Assembly (NCBI GenBank): GCA_032717465.1
Contig: CM064690.1
Location: 26,080,653-26,144,652 of the forward strand
Direction: 5' to 3'
DNA: 64,000 nt
Source of the DNA: Coenobita brevimanus
Lineage: Eukaryota > Arthropoda > Malacostraca > Decapoda > Coenobitidae
The position numbers and the translations under genes were made by a program. Under the pieces are notes generated by a model. That model was not told the origin of the DNA and did no database searches. It saw nothing but the letters and a program-made list of their open reading frames with translations. This document shows positions 10,614 to 21,342 of the stretch, in pieces (the stretch's first letter is position 1; each line of letters starts with the position of its first letter).

Positions 10614-10645
10614 GCAGCCCTCCTCCTCTCTCTCTCTTTCTTTAA
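10412..10645. repeat. Two (CT)n microsatellites
   Basis: About 30 CT repeats at 10412-10472 and about 20 at 10571-10611, separated by 98 bp of AT-rich sequence. Minus frames are Arg-Glu repeats. Confidence 0.9.
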
Positions 10646-10793
10646 TCCATTCCATTTGCCTGGACTTACGCTTCTGTGCACCACCCCAGCGTCTTCCCTC
10701 CTCTGATCCCAATCTTTGCATCCTCTTTATCTGGCTAACAGCATCTTCAATCCTTTGCCATGGCCCCCCTCCCTCCCTGCCCTCTTTTTTTTT

Positions 10794-10795
<2 letters not shown>

Positions 10796-10837
<42 letters not shown>

Positions 10838-10892
10838 TTTTATTTATCCAACTGGTCACCCCCCTTCCCTTTTGATATCTCCCATAGTTTTC

Positions 10893-10966
<74 letters not shown>

Positions 10967-11021
10967 TTTTATTTATCCAACTGGTCACCCCCCTTCCCTT
11001 TTGATATCTCCCATAGTTTTC

Positions 11022-11075
<54 letters not shown>
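10796..11075. repeat. (TG)n compound array with a duplicated ~56-bp spacer
   Basis: Three long TG tracts (about 10796-10837, 10894-10963 and 11023-11074) are separated by two identical spacers, each starting ATTTTATTTATCCAACTGGT and ending CCCATAGTTTTCCAG. The unit is therefore spacer plus TG tract, tandemly duplicated with different TG lengths. The 336-codon plus frame starting here is an artefact. Confidence 0.9.
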
Positions 11076-11077
<2 letters not shown>

Positions 11078-11153
11078 ATCTACCTACCTGCCTGTCAACC
11101 TGTCTGTCTGTCTGTTCATCAAAATAACTGTTTTCTTGTTTAAATGTTTCTCC

Positions 11154-11154
<1 letters not shown>

Positions 11155-11222
<68 letters not shown>

Positions 11223-11240
11223 CTCTCTCTCTCTCTCTTC
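11155..11240. repeat. (CT)n microsatellite
   Basis: About 40 CT repeats with one TTTT interruption near 11218. Preceded by short CTGT and CTAC tetranucleotides. Confidence 0.9.
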
Positions 11241-11253
11241 TGTACATACAAAA

Positions 11254-11478
11254 ATACAAAACGTTCACATGTATGCACACAACCTCTCTACCTACGCAAC
11301 AAAAACTCAGTGCTATGTACACACAACTTTCACATTGCTCTTCCTGTAGAAACGCTCATGAGTACACACAAAAACGTTCATGGATACCGTACTTACATAC
11401 ACGCTGAAACCCACACACAAAAACGATCACGAAGAAGGAATCCCAGTACCCCGTTCATTGATAATAATGTACTGTACG

Positions 11479-11556
<78 letters not shown>

Positions 11557-11930
11557 TTGCTGACAGTGCACCTCAACAAAACAGTAACGTGTATACCTAT
11601 TTCCAATTACTGAAACCGTTCTTGCGTGCACATAAAAACGCTCATGAATATCGTACTTACACAAACACTGATGGGTGTACACAGAAACGGTCACGAAATT
11701 TGCACTTACACAAAATGGGTGCACACGAAAACGGTCACGAATGTACACCTACACGAACATTGGTGGGTGCACAAAAACGGTCACGAATCCTGCACGTACA
11801 CGACCAATGATGGGTGCACACGAAAACGTTCCTGAACACACTGAAGGTTACTTACACAAAATGGGTACACACACAAAGCTCATGAATTCTGTACTTACAT
11901 AAACGTGTTTGTGTGTTTGTTTACAGAAGC
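11254..11930. repeat. ~46-bp minisatellite ACACGAAAACGGTCACGAA, split by (AC)n
   Basis: Imperfect units with core ACACAAAAACGNTCATGAA then TNNNGCACTTACACAAA and TGGGTGC. The clearest five lie at 11630-11900. A perfect AC tract of about 70 bp (11485-11555) sits between two blocks of the array. All overlapping frames read through the repeat and none looks like a protein. Confidence 0.75.
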
Positions 11931-12084
11931 GTCCACGTCCTGAAAAAGACCAGAATAAATACAGTAAATCAAACATAAATACATAAATAAATAGATAAAT
12001 TCATAGATACAGTATACTCCTAAATACACAATGCCTTCAACAAAAGTATATCCCCAAGACTGCTCCCACGTTTTACCCCATGTT
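11931..12084. other. AT-rich spacer
   Basis: Contains AAATACATAAATAAATAGAT-type tetranucleotides only. Confidence 0.4.
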
Positions 12085-12260
12085 TAATCTACCTACCTAT
12101 CTATATTTCTATCTATAGCCAGACGTCTTAATCCCGTGAGGGGTGGCAACAAAAAAAATCGCCTCCATGTCGTCCTGTCCCCTGCCATTATGCTGCCCTC
12201 TCCCCAATTCACACACCCCTTTCTCATATACAGAACCTCTCCACTCCATCCCTCTATGCT
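12085..12260 (-). pseudogene. RTE-like LINE, 3' end fragment
   Basis: On the minus strand the final part of a non-LTR retrotransposon ORF and its short 3' end (GTTGCCACCCCTCACGGGAT, then GACGTCTGGCTATAGATAG) runs into TAGA repeats at 12090-12117. It matches the ends at 20.34, 32.27 and 32.43 kb. Stops and frameshifts are present. The left limit is uncertain. Confidence 0.7.
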
Positions 12261-12731
12261 CCAACTTTTTACACCATTTATAAACACTGATAATACGCCT
12301 TATACTCTTACAAATCATTCGCTAACTCTGTTTCACTTATTTTCTAACTGCCATTCAGTATAATCACTACAACTCCCCTCCTCCACAAAAAAAAAAAATC
12401 CTATCTAATTTGAAAAAGAGGACCGTATGAAAATGGCCACACTATGATAACATTTTTTTGGAAGACGAAAATTTGTGTTCTGTTGTGGCTCTACTTAGGT
12501 ATTTACATCTATAGATATATACATAACTGCTTCATTAAAAATCAGATATGAGAGAACAGCTTGTGAATCAACTACTATTTATTTACAGGGTAGTTTTACT
12601 TGTATACTTTCTCTGATACAAGTCTACAGTTTTCAGCAATTTTTCGTGTTAAAAGAAATTCAGTTGTTTTATACAGAGCGGGCATAAAAAAAAAAGCAAT
12701 CATTCCTGACTATATATTTTCTATATAACGC

Positions 12732-12732
<1 letters not shown>
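12261..12732. other. AT-rich, no feature seen
   Basis: No repeat family or coding signal recognised apart from an A run near 12387. Confidence 0.4.

Positions 12733-12765
<33 letters not shown>
12733..12765. repeat. (AC)n microsatellite
   Basis: About 16 AC repeats. Confidence 0.9.
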
Positions 12766-12767
<2 letters not shown>

Positions 12768-12979
12768 AAAATAACATTCCAACATAGAAAACCTGTGCTG
12801 CAACCTCTTCCATCCAAGAACATATCTTTTTTCTAATATTCTTGGTATCTACAGACAACTTTATTTCAATTAAGAAAGGCCTCTGTTCAGAGAGAGGAAG
12901 AGAAAGAACTAACCAATCCTGTTCGAAAAAATATATCCTTATAGAAATAAAATCATATCGAGACAGCAAGAATAAAAAT

Positions 12980-13225
12980 CAGTCAAGCACTTCCAAAAAT
13001 TCAACCAAGCACTTCCAAAAATTCAGCCAAGCACTTCTAAAAATGCAGCCAAGCACTTCCAAAAATACACTCAAGCACTTCCAAAAATTCAGCTAAGTAC
13101 TTCCAAAAATTCAACCAAGCACTTCCAAAAATTCAGCCAAGCTCTTCCAAAAATTCAGCCATGCACTTCCAAAAATATACTCAAACACTTCCAAAAATAC
13201 ACTCAAGCACTTCCAAAATGCACAT
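12980..13225. repeat. 22-bp minisatellite CAAGCACTTCCAAAAATTCAGC
   Basis: About eleven units of 22 bp (core AGCACTTCCAAAAATTCA). Variants are TTCAACC, TTCAGCC, TACACTC and TGCAGCC between constant CAAGCACTTCCAAAAA blocks. The frame reading Ser-Thr-Ser-Lys-Asn repeats is an artefact. Confidence 0.92.
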
Positions 13226-13344
13226 ATCTAACAAGAAATTCCTTTAAATAAATACAAAAATTGTTCAAAAATTTTGGAAATATCCCCACTGCTCAAAAAA
13301 AAAAAAAAAGTGACCTTGCTCCTTTCATTCCAGTCACGCTTTTT

Positions 13345-13345
13345 A

Positions 13346-13381
<36 letters not shown>

Positions 13382-13396
13382 CAGTAGTAGTAGTAT
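13345..13396. repeat. (TAG)n microsatellite
   Basis: About 16 TAG repeats with one CAG. Followed by about 30 bp of TTTA repeats at 13415-13442. Confidence 0.9.
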
Positions 13397-13489
13397 GCTC
13401 TTGTCAGACACTTTATTATTTATTTTATTTATTTATTTATTTACTGGCGAGGCCCCTAGCTGAGACGAAACTAATAAAGGCCACATCTA

Positions 13490-13583
13490 ACCCCTTCAGT
13501 ACAAGAGGCGTATCCCAAGCTGAATAAAATCGTCTGATAACAAGAATAAAGTAAAAAGGGCTCCCCGGGTTGAAGGAAATAAG
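13490..13583. mobile_element. TTAACCCCTTCAG-type palindromic MITE
   Basis: CTAACCCCTTCAGTACAAGA then GGCGTATCCCAA, the motif GCTGAATAAAATCGTCTG at 13519-13536, and a right side ending GGGCTCCCCGGGTTGAAGG. The ends are degraded inverted repeats. Its reverse complement gives the same order as 7151-7225. Confidence 0.65.
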
Positions 13584-13629
13584 GTGAAATACGCAAGACA
13601 AAATCTTAAAAAAAAAAAAAAATGCTAGG

Positions 13630-14040
13630 GAGCCTCCTACGCCACAAGAAATTCTCTTCAAATAAGATGCAAGGAAAAAAGAAACAAAAAAATATATGTC
13701 CACAAGAAAATCCCTTCAAAAACCATGCAAAAAAAGAAACAAAGGAATATAATATGTCCCAGTCCACAAAAAAATCGCTTCAAATAACAGGAAATAATAT
13801 ATACCAAAAAATAAAATGAAAAACGCTATATGCCACTAAAAAAAACTGACCAAATGAAAAGAAAAATACAGAATAACATAGTTGGAAAAAAATGTTCATC
13901 ACTCAAAAAAAAAAATCCCTTCAAATAAAAAACAATCAAAATACAAAAATACAAATGAAAACAATGTCCTTGGCCTCAAGAAATTTCCTAAAAAAACACA
14001 CACACAAAGAAAACTAAAAAAATAATCCAGGGCCAAAGAA
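13630..14040. repeat. Degenerate A-rich repeats (CCACAAGAAATCCCTTCAAA)
   Basis: Units of roughly 60 bp with recurrent TGTCC, CCACAAGAAAATCCCTTCAA and AAAAAGAAACAAA. This is the decayed flank of the 41-bp array that follows. Confidence 0.6.
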
Positions 14041-14454
14041 ATAAATCCCTACAAAGACGAACAGAAATATATAAAAACAAAATAAATCCCTACAAAGAAA
14101 AACAGAAATATATAAAAACAAAATAAATCCCTACAAAGAAAAACAGAAATATATAAAAACAAAATAAAGCCCTACAAAGAAAAACAGAAATATATAAAAA
14201 CAAAATAAATCCCTACAAAGAAAAACAGAAATATATAAAAACAAAATAAAGCCCTACAAAGAAAAACAGAAATATATAAAAACAAAATAAATCCCTACAA
14301 AGAAAAACAGAAATATATAAAAACAAAATAAAGCCCTACAAAGAAAAACAGAAATATATAAAAACAAAATAAATCCCTACAAAGAAAAACAGAAATATAT
14401 AAAAACAAAATAAATCCCAACAAAGAAAAACAGAAATATATAAAAACAAAAGTG
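14041..14454. repeat. 41-bp tandem array with 82-bp higher-order pattern
   Basis: Ten units of exactly 41 bp: ATAAATCCCTACAAAGAAAA then ACAGAAATATATAAAAACAAA. Units 3 to 8 alternate between AATCCC and AAGCCC, giving an 82-bp dimer. The near identity of units indicates recent homogenisation. Confidence 0.93.
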
Positions 14455-14720
14455 ATAAATGTCCTACGCCATAAAAAAAGAATCCGCCGATAATAAAAAA
14501 AATGAAGTTGAAAAATGTCCTAAGCCAAAATAAACGTCCTACCCATCAAAAAAAAAAAAAAAAAAATCCTAAACTAAAAAAAATAAAAAATAAAGCTGAA
14601 AAATGTCCTACGCCAAAAAAATAAGCGTTTTACGCCAAAATATAGCTGTCCAATGCCACAAAAAATGTATGTCCTACGCAAAAAAAAATGTCCTACGCCG
14701 CAAAAATAAATAAATAAATA
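14455..14720. repeat. Degenerate AATGTCCTACGCCAAAAAA array
   Basis: About ten irregular units of AAATGTCCTACGCCA followed by A runs of variable length. Related to the left flank at 13630-14040. Confidence 0.7.
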
Positions 14721-14916
14721 AAATCCCTTACAAATACTATACTGTACATAAAAAGTAAAAAAAAAATAAAAATACTATATAAAAAAAGTTAAAAAACAAA
14801 ACATTGCACCATAGAGCGGCCACCCTTTTAAAGCCTCAATGCTGCAAGAGAACAATCGTCTTTGCCAAGGTCCCCCAATGGGTCCACTGGGGCGATTTTT
14901 GCGCTGATATTCGCTG

Positions 14917-14917
14917 G

Positions 14918-14978
<61 letters not shown>

Positions 14979-15461
14979 ACCCCGCTTAAAAATGGCGAAA
15001 GAGGTTGAGAGGAAGGAGGTAGGGAGCAGAAAAGGGACTGAGGTGGGGAAGGGGTTGGGGAAAGGAGTGGGGGGAATTTTGTGTAAGGGAAGTAAGAAAG
15101 TGTATGAGAAAGGGTGGGACAGGAGGGGGTTGTGGGGTGAGGGTGGAAGAGAGAGAGAAGGGGAAGGGGTGTGATGAAAGAGGGAGGGTGTAAGGGGTGA
15201 GGGAGGGAGATTCTATGGGGAACGGGGGGAGAGAATGGGGAGAATGGGGGAAATAAAGGGAGGGGGAATGAGTGTGAAGGGTACTGTATAACTGAAGAGG
15301 GAGAGAGGGGATTGTGTAAGGGATGGGGAGAGGAATTATGAGGGGAAGGTGGAGGACAGGAACAGAGAGGCTCTGAGGGGAGATGGGGGGATGTGGATTG
15401 CGTGAGGGGTGAGAGAACAACACTGAGGGGAAAGGATGAGGGAGAGGAGGAGGCAGCGAGG

Positions 15462-15537
<76 letters not shown>
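14917..15537. repeat. Two (GT)n tracts around a polypurine segment
   Basis: (GT)n at about 14917-14974 and 15465-15537. Between them, about 450 bp is almost wholly purine on plus (GGGGAGGGGAATG type). The 252- and 221-codon minus frames are Thr-His then Pro/Ser/Leu translations and are rejected as genes. Confidence 0.88.
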
Positions 15538-15540
<3 letters not shown>

Positions 15541-16195
15541 GTTTGTGTCTGTGTCCGCCCCACCAATTTTTAAAGAAATGCCACACAAGGCGCGTTGTCT
15601 CATCCCCAATTCCGTCACCTTCAAAACAAACAAAACCATTCCGTCAAGCAAGCCCCGGAAAACAACTTGGCAATTTTTATTTTACCATTCCTCCAACCAA
15701 ACACCGAAAAACAGCAATGGCAATATTTTTTTACGACGGTTTTCTGGCAACTTTTCTAGGCAACTCGATTTGGTGACTACTTTTCCTGGTCACTGTAATT
15801 TCGAAGCCCTTTTGTCTCGACTACTTTTGTCACTTTTATGCAAGATTTATTTCTGATATTAATTTTTTGCTACCTCTACATCATTTGGCCAAGTTGGGAG
15901 TAACTTTTTTTAATTAAATTTCTTATTTATTTATTTATTTATTTAACTTAACTATTTATATTTAGCGATGAGGTTACGTAATCTCCATTAAGTCTTTCAC
16001 AACCCGATTTTCTTTTAACGAGCTACATAAAACTGTTCTAAGATAGCAAAAGTAAAATCACATACACATATGAGTCATCGGAGTGAAAAGACTTTAAAAA
16101 ATTGCCAGGAGAGTGTCACCAAAGCAGAGTTGCCAGGGACGTACTCGCCACGAAAATCGCTAGTGTGACATCACCAATTTTTAACAATCAAGAAA
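15538..16195. other. Non-coding, TTTA repeats near 15920
   Basis: A few ATTTATTT units at 15920-15945. Short phrases such as TTGGCAATTTTTATTT and AGTTGCCAGGGACGT recur at 16.1 and 16.5 kb, so old degenerate repeats are likely. No gene seen. Confidence 0.45.
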
Positions 16196-16445
16196 AAAAA
16201 TACGAAAGCCAAGCCCCCCTCCAAAAAAAAAAAATCCATCACGCAAGCCAAGCCCCCCGCTCAAAAAAAAAAAAAAAAAAATCACGCAAGCCAAACCTCC
16301 ACAAAAAAAAAAAATCCATCACACAAGCCAAGCCCCCCCCCAAAAAAAAAATCACGCAAGCTCCCCCTAAAAAAAAAAAAAAAATCACGCAAGCCAAACC
16401 CCTCTCCTCCCCCCCAAATAAAAAAAAATCACATAAAGCCAAGCC
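16196..16445. repeat. Array of ATCACGCAAGCCAAGCC with C and A runs
   Basis: Six or seven units: ATCACGCAAGCCAAGC, a C run of 2-9, an A run of 8-18. Unit length varies (about 35-45 bp) through the homopolymers. Confidence 0.85.
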
Positions 16446-16714
16446 GGACAAAACCGCTATGGCCATTTTCATCAGGTTTCATTTAGTTGCCGGGAAAAGC
16501 TGGCCACCAAAGTCAGTTGATGGGGGAAGTTGCCAAGGCGGAGTTGATGGAAAAGGTTGCGGAGTTAAAGTTGCCGCGGAAAAGTTTGGTGAGTTTTAGC
16601 TGTTGGAAAAAAAAAAAAAAAAAAAAAAAAGTCATTGAGTTTTTGTTGCTAGGGAAAAAAAGTTATTATTATTTTTTTTTTTTAAAGCTCCAATACGGTG
16701 GCGTCATTTTTATT

Positions 16715-16890
16715 CAGTTCTGGATGCTCCCTAACGCCTCTTCCTTAGCGATTTACTTTTTGATATGGATGGTTAATATCCTTTTGTAGGTTACTTATGC
16801 AGAGTATGGCGCTATTGGACAGCAAGGAGTAATAAGCAAAAATAAATCGCTTGAGAAAAGGTATTAAGGAACGGATGGGAATAAGAGCCA
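16715..16890. mobile_element. AAATAAATCGC palindromic MITE, full copy
   Basis: Left arm GCTCCCTAACGCCTCTTCCT then TAGCGATTTACTTTTTGATATGG; right arm AAAATAAATCGCTTGAGAAA then AGGTATTAAGGAACG. The arms are inverted repeats separated by about 70 bp. The same element is complete at 42029-42240, half at 9083 and 29795, and amplified at 5050-5570. Non-coding. Confidence 0.75.
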
Positions 16891-16902
16891 AGGAGTCCGC
16901 AT

Positions 16903-16988
16903 CTAGCCCCTTCAGTTCAAAACGCCTCTCCATAAAATCTTCTAAAAATAATCAGACAAAAAAAAAGTCATCGGGCTGAAGTGGTTAA
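16903..16988. mobile_element. CCCCTTCAG palindromic MITE, 86 bp
   Basis: Starts CTAGCCCCTTCAGTTC and ends CGGGCTGAAGTGGTTAA, so the ends are inverted. It lies immediately after the previous MITE and interrupts a GGAAAAATGA-type array. Confidence 0.65.
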
Positions 16989-17014
16989 TGTTACTGCCAA
17001 AAAATTAAATGAGT

Positions 17015-17165
17015 TTTAGCAGTTGAGGAAAAATGACTGCGGAAAAATGATTGGGGAAAATTATTCAGGAAAACAATGACTGACGAAAAAAAATGCTGGG
17101 GAAAATGATTGAGGAAAACTGAGGAAAGATATTGAAAAAAATGACTGAGGAAAAATTACTGAGTT
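17015..17165. repeat. Degenerate GAGGAAAAATGACTGA array
   Basis: About nine units of 14-18 bp. GTGAGTTTTAGCTGTTGG at about 16590 and ATGAGTTTTAGCAGTTGA at about 17010 suggest the array once continued across the two MITEs. Confidence 0.65.
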
Positions 17166-17234
17166 TTAGATAGGAAACCACAGGGAAAAAAGATAATTAT
17201 TTAAAATATCTTCAATCCGAGACGTCACTAACTT

Positions 17235-17340
17235 CATTTTTACTACTTTTGAGGTATTGGAGAAGTTGTCCGCTGTTTGAAAGGTCGCGAGTTCGATCCT
17301 AAGCTGTGGCAGGGAGCAGTTTGATTATATAAATTTCGTT
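17235..17340 (+). mobile_element. tRNA-related SINE head (candidate)
   Basis: GAGTTCGATCC at 17289-17299 is a good RNA polymerase III box B (consensus GGTTCGANNCC), preceded by GAAAGGTCGC as in a tRNA T-arm. A box A at the right distance is weak (GGTATTGGAG). A SINE head or tRNA relic is likely, and no functional tRNA can be folded by eye. Confidence 0.45.
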
Positions 17341-17589
17341 AAAGTAAGAACTATCCATTTTCCACAAGACTCACAGACAGGTTTTTAAAAATATACATAA
17401 CACCCATTTAATACTATCCTACCAGTCCTGCATGAGGTTTGTATTTAATATGAACAGTGGGTATTAGCCCTGAAATGGTAACATGTGAAGGTGTGTCATA
17501 CGTAGGTGGACAAGTGGGCTTTAGGGAACAGACTGTCTATTCCCGGAGACGAACACAGTAAGCAGAATAATGTTATTTCATTCCAAATT

Positions 17590-18530
17590 CCTCCACTTGT
17601 TCCTTTATATCTCTTAACCTTCCCGTCAGTCCCCCTTCACTTCTCCAAAATTTCTCTCTCTTTCTTCTCTCCTCTCGTCTCCTCTCCCTTCCTAATCCCC
17701 CTCCATCTCTCCATACCTGCCTCCATTGTCTCCTCCACACTTCACTCTTCTCCACAATCCCTCTCCACCCTTTCCTTCACTCTCCTTTCCTCTCCTCATT
17801 ATGGTATACTATCAACTACCTCACCCACACTCATTTCTCTCTCTCTCTCTCTCTCCGTTTTTCATATTCCCTTCCTCCTAACCCCCTCACTCCCCATCTC
17901 CTAGCCAATGAGGTGGTGGGGGTTAAGAGAGACCTCATAAACCCTACCTACTCTCCCCTCACCACCACCCACCCATCCCTTCCCCTCCCCTCTCCTCCCT
18001 TCTTCTCATCCTCACCTACCCCCTCCCTTTCCCCTCTCCCCACCTACTCCCTCCATTCCTCTCCTCCCTACCCATCCTCTTCCCTTTCCTAATCCCCTTC
18101 CCCTCACCTCCACCCTCACCCTCCATTTCTCACTCATCCCCTTCTCTTTACCTCTCACCTCTTATTCCCCTTCCCTCTTTCTCCCTCGTCTCCTTCTCTT
18201 CCCTTTCTCTCTTACCTCCTCCCCTTTCCCGTTTCATCTCCTCTTCTTTCTCCTTTCCCCTCCCTTTTTCCCCTCCCAGTTCCCTTTCACATTTCAACCC
18301 CGACCTCCTCCTCCTTTCATCCCTTCCTCACTCTTCTCATACTTTCTTCTCCACCTTCCTTTTCACTTCTGTTCCTCTCATCCCGTCCCCTTCTCTTTCC
18401 TACTCTCATCCCTTCCTTTTCCCTTCTTTCTTTTTCATTCGTCTCATACTTCCTCCGCCCTTCCTCCTCTTCGTGCCCCTCTAATCCCTCCTCCACCTCC
18501 TCTTTACCTGCATCTTCCCCCTTCCTGCTT
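17590..18530. repeat. Polypyrimidine tract
   Basis: About 0.9 kb of C/T on the plus strand with few purines (CTCCCCTTCCC, CTTCTCC), including a short CT run near 17835. The 132-codon frame is Ser/Pro/Leu and compositional. Confidence 0.85.
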
Positions 18531-18619
18531 GTTCTATCCTTGTCTTTAACTTACAGAATAGTTTTGTTAGCAATAAACTTCCCTACACCAAAGAGCCACA
18601 AAAGGAAGAACAGGTCTAT

Positions 18620-18880
18620 TGCTGTTTGCTTTCCTTTGTTCTCCTTTGTACCCCCTCCTCCTTCTCTCCTCCCCTCTCTTTCCTTCCCCTTATCTCCTCC
18701 TCCTCTCACTTCCCCTCTCCTTACCTCCTCCTCTTCCTCCTCCCTGCCTCCTTCACCATTCCGTCTCATCCCTTCCCCTCTCACCCCTTTCTCTTCCTCT
18801 TCCCTTATTCTCTCCTCTCCTCCTCCTCTTCCTCCTCCTCCTCCTCCCCCTCTCCCCTCTCTCCCTCAACTCTTACGACC
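18620..18880. repeat. Polypyrimidine tract with (TCC)n
   Basis: CTCCTCCTCTTCC repeats on the plus strand. The long frames (156-195 codons) are Ser/Leu/Pro translations. Confidence 0.85.
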
Positions 18881-18929
18881 CCAGGCTTGGCTAACTCGGC
18901 TCAATCTCCGTTATTGTCTTGCGTCCGGC

Positions 18930-19420
18930 CTTTACGATCTTCCTCTCTTACGATCTTACTCTCTTTCTCTCTTACGATCTTGCTCTCTTTCTCTCTTACA
19001 GTCTTGCTAACTTCCTCTCTTACGATCATTCTCTCTTCCTCTCTTTCTCTCTTCCTCTCTTACGATCTTGCTCTTTTTCTCTCTTACGGTGTTCCTCTCT
19101 TCCGATTTTGCTCTCTCTCTCTCTCTCTCTCTCCCTCCCCTATCTGCTCTTCCTCTTACGATCGTGGTCTATTGCAATCTTCTCAGGATCATTCTAAACG
19201 CCTTTCTTTCTAGGGATATTTCTCTGTCACGATCTTTCTTATTAATGTTCTCTCCTGCTCTCTCTCTTTTTCTCTTCCTTTCTCTCAGACTTCCCCCCTG
19301 ACTCTCTTGCTCTCTCTTACAATCATCCTTTTACTTTCCTCTCTTGCAATATTACAGCCTTCCATTCTTGTCTACCTTGCAGTCTTCCTCTCTTGCAATG
19401 TTGCGATCTTCCTCTCACAG
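18930..19420. repeat. Minisatellite CTCTTACGATCTTGCTCTCTT, block 1
   Basis: About 18 irregular units of 12-26 bp with constant CTTACGATC followed by CT-rich filler. The same units continue at 20160-20340 and 20740-20890. Confidence 0.8.
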
Positions 19421-19667
19421 GGGAGTTGCTGGGGAGTGGTCACAGTACTGAGCTAGCAATTCAGATAAGGCAGCTACGAACAGCACAAGAGAAGCACAGT
19501 ACCCAAGTGGTGGCAAGCGACTGATATTACCGGGACGTCATTTGGGTTAACAATCTTAGCAGTGTCCCGTAAGCCCACCGACATGGGGGAAAAAAAAAAA
19601 AAAAAAAAACTACCTTTTATTTGTATAATAAAAAGGACACTTTCGGAAAATGCGGTGAGCTAGCATA
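19421..19667. other. Inserted non-coding sequence with an A run
   Basis: Includes an A run at 19591-19608. It precedes the MITE and may belong to the same inserted block. No family recognised. Confidence 0.4.
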
Positions 19668-19886
19668 CTATACCCATTTCACTCTAACTTGGCCTAAAAT
19701 TACCCTCTCTCCATCTTGAATGCTGAGTTGCAACAATAGACGAAGACCTGAATATGATAATAGTCATGAAGAAGTGCTATGTAAAGGAATTATAGACATG
19801 GTATTGTCTGTTTCCGCCATTCAACATTGTGAAATAAGCTGCAAAAGAATGGAAATCTGGGCCAAGTTGCAAAGAAATGAGTATAG
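19668..19886. mobile_element. 225-bp TA-type MITE, copy 2
   Basis: Starts CTATACCCATTTCACTCTAA then CTTGGCC, ends GCCAAGTTGCAAAGAAATGA then GTATAG. Same orientation as copy 1, shares GTCATGAAGAAGTGCTATG and GTGAAATAAGCTGCAAAAGA, and differs by substitutions and short indels. It lies within the gap between minisatellite blocks. The 62-codon frame inside is incidental. Confidence 0.8.
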
Positions 19887-20159
19887 AATTGTGGGCAGAA
19901 GACAGTGACAGACAGCAGGCCATCAGATAAAATAGACAGACGGTGAAATGAGGATGGGGGGCGGGGAGTAGACAGTGCTATGGTGTAGGTTTAAGTATTC
20001 ATTAATGCTATATACCGAGCGTGCAATGAAATCAGTACCCAAGAGGTGACATGTGAGTGACAGAAGGTAATGTCAAAGGGGGGGAACGGACGGGGAAGGA
20101 GAGACACAAGGCACAAACGATGAAACAGAAGATGAAAATTAAGAAGGAAAATCTTCTTC
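19887..20159. other. Non-coding, purine-rich
   Basis: No feature recognised. Contains GGGGGCGGGGAG near 19955. Confidence 0.4.
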
Positions 20160-20340
20160 TTGAGATGTAGTTCCTGTACAATCTTTCTAACAATTTTCCT
20201 CTTACGGTATTCCTTGTAATCATTCTCTCTTACGATCTTGCTACCTTACGAACGTCAATTCTTGTGTTCTTGGTTTATCACGATATTCTTTTCTTACGAT
20301 CATCCTATCTACGATTCAACTCTTGCCATCTTGTTCGTTT
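20160..20340. repeat. Minisatellite CTTACGATCTT, block 2
   Basis: Seven or eight CTTACGATCNT-type units in AT-richer filler, ending in TTTTC before the TATC repeats of the LINE. Confidence 0.7.
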
Positions 20341-20740
20341 TCTATCTATCTATCTATTGCCAGACGCCTCAATCCCGTTTGGGGTGGCCACAAACAAATC
20401 GCCTCCAAGTCGCCCTGTCCCCCGCCATTTCACTGCCCTGCTCCCAACTCACACCCCCCTCTCTCATATACCTCTCCACCCCATCCCTCCATCTCATCCT
20501 CGGCCTCCCCCTCCCTCTTCCCCCCTCCACCTCACTCACATACACTCTCTTCGTCAGTCTTTCACCCTCCATCCTCTCCACATGGCCAAACCACCTCAGT
20601 GTGTTCCTCATAACACTTCCTCTCACATCCACATCCACACCACAACGCTCCTTTATATCCTCATTCGTCAGCCTGTCTCTCCACGTGACTCCACAGGCTC
20701 CTCTTAAATAATTCGATTTTACTTTTTCAGGATCTTCCAT
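20341..20740 (-). pseudogene. RTE-like LINE, C-terminal ORF end with (TAGA)n tail
   Basis: The minus-strand frame of 123 codons shows the C-terminal signature of endonuclease-reverse transcriptase LINEs: RGACGVTWRDRLTNEDI, NTLRWFGHVERM, GRGRGRPRMRWRDGVERYM and ATWRRFVCGHP. In full-length elements this follows the RT domain. The stop is followed by GGCGTCTGGCAATAGATAG and TAGATA repeats, the 3' tail. The 5' end is truncated at about 20740. This is the longest of five 3'-end copies in the window and the only one still open. Confidence 0.85.
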
Positions 20741-20890
20741 TATGATCTTAGTTTCCGCGATCTTCCCTTCCTACGATCTTTCTCTCCCAGTACTCTCCCT
20801 CCCTCTCTATCTGCTCTCTGTCTTCCTATCTCACAGTCAATCTCGCTCCGTCCCCCTCCTACAGTATTCCTCTCTTACGATCTCCCTGTT
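20741..20890. repeat. Minisatellite CTTACGATCTT, block 3
   Basis: Resumes directly after the LINE 5' end with ATTATGATCTTAG, CTACGATCTTTC and CTTACGATCTCC units. Confidence 0.7.
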
Positions 20891-21019
20891 TTCCTCCCTT
20901 GCTTTTATCTCGCTTGAACAAAAACAAAATATACAAACTTGCGGCACACGAGAACAACCATATAACTTTAACACCGAGAACAAAAGAACAATAACAGCAA
21001 ACACAGCAACACAAGCACT

Positions 21020-21175
21020 ATAATAAACCTCCACAACACCATCTCATCACCACCATGCCATCACCACCAAGTCATTACCATTTCATCACCACCATCTCAT
21101 CATCACCACCACGTCCCCACATCATCACCACCACACATCAACAACACCATCTCATCACCACCACATCATCATTAC
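21020..21175. repeat. Cryptic (ATC/ACC)n tract
   Basis: Repeated CATCACCACCA and CATCTCATC without strict periodicity. Confidence 0.7.
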
Positions 21176-21342
21176 TTCGTACCACAACATGCAATACTTC
21201 ACACAAAATTTAATACAGGGTTTATTATCAACACAGACAATCTATTCATCTATTCCCAGAGCCGACCCGAGTATCTCCACGCTCCTGTCTCTGCCAAGTA
21301 ATTCTACGTTTGGTATGCATAGATAAGGGGATTATAAAAGAT

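Noticed and set aside
10800..11810. 336-codon plus-strand open frame
   Set aside because: Crosses TG, CT and AC tracts and a minisatellite; repeat translation.
17235..17340. Functional tRNA gene
   Set aside because: Only the box B side is convincing; no paired acceptor stem could be found.
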